From positions 1 to 7,596 of the forward strand of contig DGIZ01000246.1 of NCBI GenBank assembly GCA_002386585.1: a stretch of 7,596 nt of DNA. The letters are read 5' to 3'. The notes under the pieces are model-generated. The model had not been told where the DNA came from and ran no database searches. It saw nothing but the letters and a program-made list of their open reading frames with translations. Numbering within the stretch: the stretch's first letter is position 1; the number at the start of each line of letters is the position of its first letter. Shown here piece by piece: positions 6,484 through 7,596 of this stretch. The DNA comes from Brevundimonas sp. UBA4609. Its GTDB lineage: Bacteria > Pseudomonadota > Alphaproteobacteria > Caulobacterales > Caulobacteraceae. A program made the position numbers and the translations under genes.

Positions 6484-6488
6484 TAAGC

Positions 6489-6860
6489 CTATCGTTCCCT
6501 GTTTTCTTCGTCAGCCTCGACGATGGGTTCGCCCTGTTGGGGCACGCCCGCCGCCTTGGCCTGCGCCATCAGCCGATTGGCTGTGCGGCGCGCCATATAA
6601 ACCGATAAGGCGAAGCCCAGAAGGACCCCGCCCACAACGCCTATCGGCGTCGTCCCGAACAGCCGGTCGACGCCAAAACCAAGTGCGAGACCGATCAACA
6701 CCCCGCCGAGCAGTTCGGCGATGATACGATAGGCCTGGCCGACGACCTTCTGCGCAGCGACCTCGACGGACTTGTCCGCCTGAACCTTCGCCTCCAGTGC
6801 GGATGCGCTTTCGTGGAGGCGTTTGATCGCCTCTTCGCGCGATTCCTTCGTCGGGGACAT
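6489..6860 (-). CDS. atpI: AtpI/AtpZ-family F0F1 ATP synthase accessory protein
   Basis: This is the first gene of the F0 operon. Members of this family are not part of the finished enzyme; roles in c-ring assembly or in magnesium supply have been proposed. The 123-residue protein has a charged, coiled N-terminus (about 1-40). The family-typical AYRIIAELLGGVLIGLALGFGVDRLFGTTPIGVVGGVLLGFALSVYMARR block (43-92) follows, with two membrane helices (about 46-65 and 72-90) joined by the DRLFGTTP loop. An acidic tail ends the protein. The ATG at 6860 has only a weak, closely spaced AGG. The N-terminal MSPTKESREEAIKRLHE suits the family, and no better start is evident. A probable promoter lies 60-86 bases upstream. 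The stop is five bases before atpB. Confidence 0.92.
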   Translation of the reverse strand: MSPTKESREEAIKRLHESASALEAKVQADKSVEVAAQKVVGQAYRIIAELLGGVLIGLALGFGVDRLFGTTPIGVVGGVLLGFALSVYMARRTANRLMAQAKAAGVPQQGEPIVEADEENRER

Positions 6861-6919
6861 GGGCCTGTTCGCTCAGCGCCCGGCGCAGGGCCGGAACGGG
6901 TCTGAATTTCGGCGCGGAA

Positions 6920-6946
6920 CCTATAGGCGAGACGGTCTCAGGTCAA
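6920..6946 (-). promoter_or_regulatory. Probable housekeeping promoter of the F0 operon
   Basis: On the - strand TTGACC (6946-6941) is followed after 15 bases by TATAGG (6925-6920), preceded by GCC. This fits the TTGAC-type -35 and GC-TA-type -10 described for Caulobacter sigma-73 promoters, which tolerate short spacing. Transcription would start near 6912 and leave a leader of about 50 bases before atpI. No other good promoter is visible in the gap between scpB and atpI. Confidence 0.45.
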
Positions 6947-6958
6947 GGCGGCGCGCCT

Positions 6959-6972
6959 TGGACTTAAGTCCA
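6959..6972. promoter_or_regulatory. Perfect 14-bp palindrome upstream of the F0 promoter
   Basis: TGGACTTAAGTCCA is a perfect 14-base palindrome whose near edge is 12 bases upstream of the putative -35 box. An extra GACTT copy lies at 6974-6978 (+ strand), so GACTT/AAGTC half-sites occur three times in 17 bases. This could be a binding site for an activator or repressor of the ATP synthase operon. The protein is unknown. Confidence 0.35.
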
Positions 6973-7014
6973 TGACTTTTCGGCGCTTCTTGGGGGCGCG
7001 ACGTTCCGTCCCGG

Positions 7015-7596
7015 TCACGGTTGCGACTCTTCGTCCTCGCTGACGAAATCCTGGGCGAACTCGGGCGCGGCGTCGTCCAGCCCCGTGAGCAGGTCCTCGC
7101 CCTCCTCGTCCCCCACGCGCGATGGGTCCGGCACCTCGAAACCGACCGGCATGGACAGGTCCAGAAGGCCCGCCGCCTTCATCTCCTGCACGCCCGGCAG
7201 GTCATAGAGACCGGCCAGGCTGAAATGCTCCAGGAAGCGGTCGGTCGTGGCGTAGGTCACCGGCCGTCCCGGCGTGCGGCGCCGCCCGCGCAACCGCACG
7301 AAGTCCATCTCCAGCAGCAGGTCCAGCGTGCCCTTGGACAGGGAGACGCCGCGCACGCTCTCGATCTCTGCGCGGGTGCAGGGCTGGTGGTAGGCGATGA
7401 TGGCCAGGGTCTCGAGCGCGGCCTTGGACAGGCGGCGCGGCTCCTCGCGCTCCTCGGTCATCAGGAAGCCGAGGTCGGGCGCGGTGCGGAACCGCCAGCG
7501 CTCGGCCACGCAGTCCAGTTCGACCCCGCGTCCCTGATAGCGCGCCTGAAGCGCCGTCAGCGCCCCGCCGACGTCGGCGCCCTCGGGCAGGCGGCG
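7015..7596 (-). CDS. scpB: Segregation and condensation protein B (5' end outside the window)
   Basis: This protein works with ScpA and SMC in the condensin complex that compacts and separates chromosomes. The reading frame is open to the window edge, so the N-terminus is missing; 193 residues are visible. The first visible residues (RRLPEGADVGGALTALQARYQGRGVELDCVAERWRFRTAPDL) are the N-terminal winged-helix domain. Next come the hallmark LSKAALETLAIIAYHQPCTRAEIESVRGV and GRRRTPGRPVTYATTDRFLEHF blocks of the second winged-helix domain. The acidic tail (DEEGEDLL...SEDEESQP) is usual for ScpB. An in-frame GTG at 7509 is internal, because family sequence continues upstream of it. In alphaproteobacteria scpB often follows scpA. 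A 154-base gap separates it from atpI on the same strand. Confidence 0.95.
   Translation of the reverse strand, partial: RRLPEGADVGGALTALQARYQGRGVELDCVAERWRFRTAPDLGFLMTEEREEPRRLSKAALETLAIIAYHQPCTRAEIESVRGVSLSKGTLDLLLEMDFVRLRGRRRTPGRPVTYATTDRFLEHFSLAGLYDLPGVQEMKAAGLLDLSMPVGFEVPDPSRVGDEEGEDLLTGLDDAAPEFAQDFVSEDEESQP

Noticed and set aside
6861..6900. Leader regulatory hairpin (GCGCC-C-GGCGC) before atpI
   Set aside because: The arms are five bases with a one-base centre, which cannot form a stable RNA loop as such, and short GC palindromes are common in this composition.
7015..7509. scpB starting at the GTG at 7509
   Set aside because: ScpB family sequence (LPEGADV...YQGRGVEL) continues in frame upstream to the window edge, so the true start lies outside.
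1..7596. Mobile elements, CRISPR, tRNA/rRNA, toxin-antitoxin or phage-defence genes
   Set aside because: No transposase, integrase, repeat-spacer pattern, tRNA-like cloverleaf or defence-type protein was seen on either strand, and composition is even throughout.

Overview
The window is high-GC alphaproteobacterial chromosome, most likely from Caulobacterales close to Brevundimonas. The basis is codon use, a glycine decarboxylase split into two subunits, and an F0-only ATP synthase operon with paired b' and b subunits lying next to scpB. The genus is inferred from overall protein character, not from a search.

Left part (1-3030, + strand): gcvPA and gcvPB encode the two halves of the P-protein of the glycine cleavage system. 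They are 15 bases apart and are closed by a strong hairpin at 2993-3020. The upstream genes of the operon (probably gcvT and gcvH) lie outside the window.

Middle (3030-4240, + strand): two small integral membrane proteins of unknown function. The first is a two-helix protein of the PGPGW type, with a very arginine-rich tail. The second is a four-helix protein resembling the DUF6789 family, with a good ribosome binding site. The 117-base gap between them holds a palindrome, a hairpin and a weak match to a general-stress (EcfG-type) promoter. A GC-rich hairpin at 4182-4207 then separates these + strand genes from the convergent ATP synthase operon.

Right part (4243-7596, - strand): read in the direction of transcription, the 3' part of scpB (chromosome segregation), a 154-base gap with a probable promoter and a perfect 14-base palindrome, then atpI, atpB (a), atpE (c), b' and b. 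Together these make the membrane-embedded F0 sector of the proton ATP synthase. The F1 genes are absent, as is usual in alphaproteobacteria, where they form a separate operon. The b' and b genes overlap by one base (TGATG). The atpE leader is strikingly poor in G, and a hairpin follows atpE. Both fit the need to make many more c subunits than other F0 subunits.

Overall the window is mostly conserved housekeeping DNA. I see no mobile element, CRISPR array, tRNA or rRNA, and no evidence for a new multi-gene system. The points most worth a second look are the intergenic control signals and the two uncharacterised membrane proteins.
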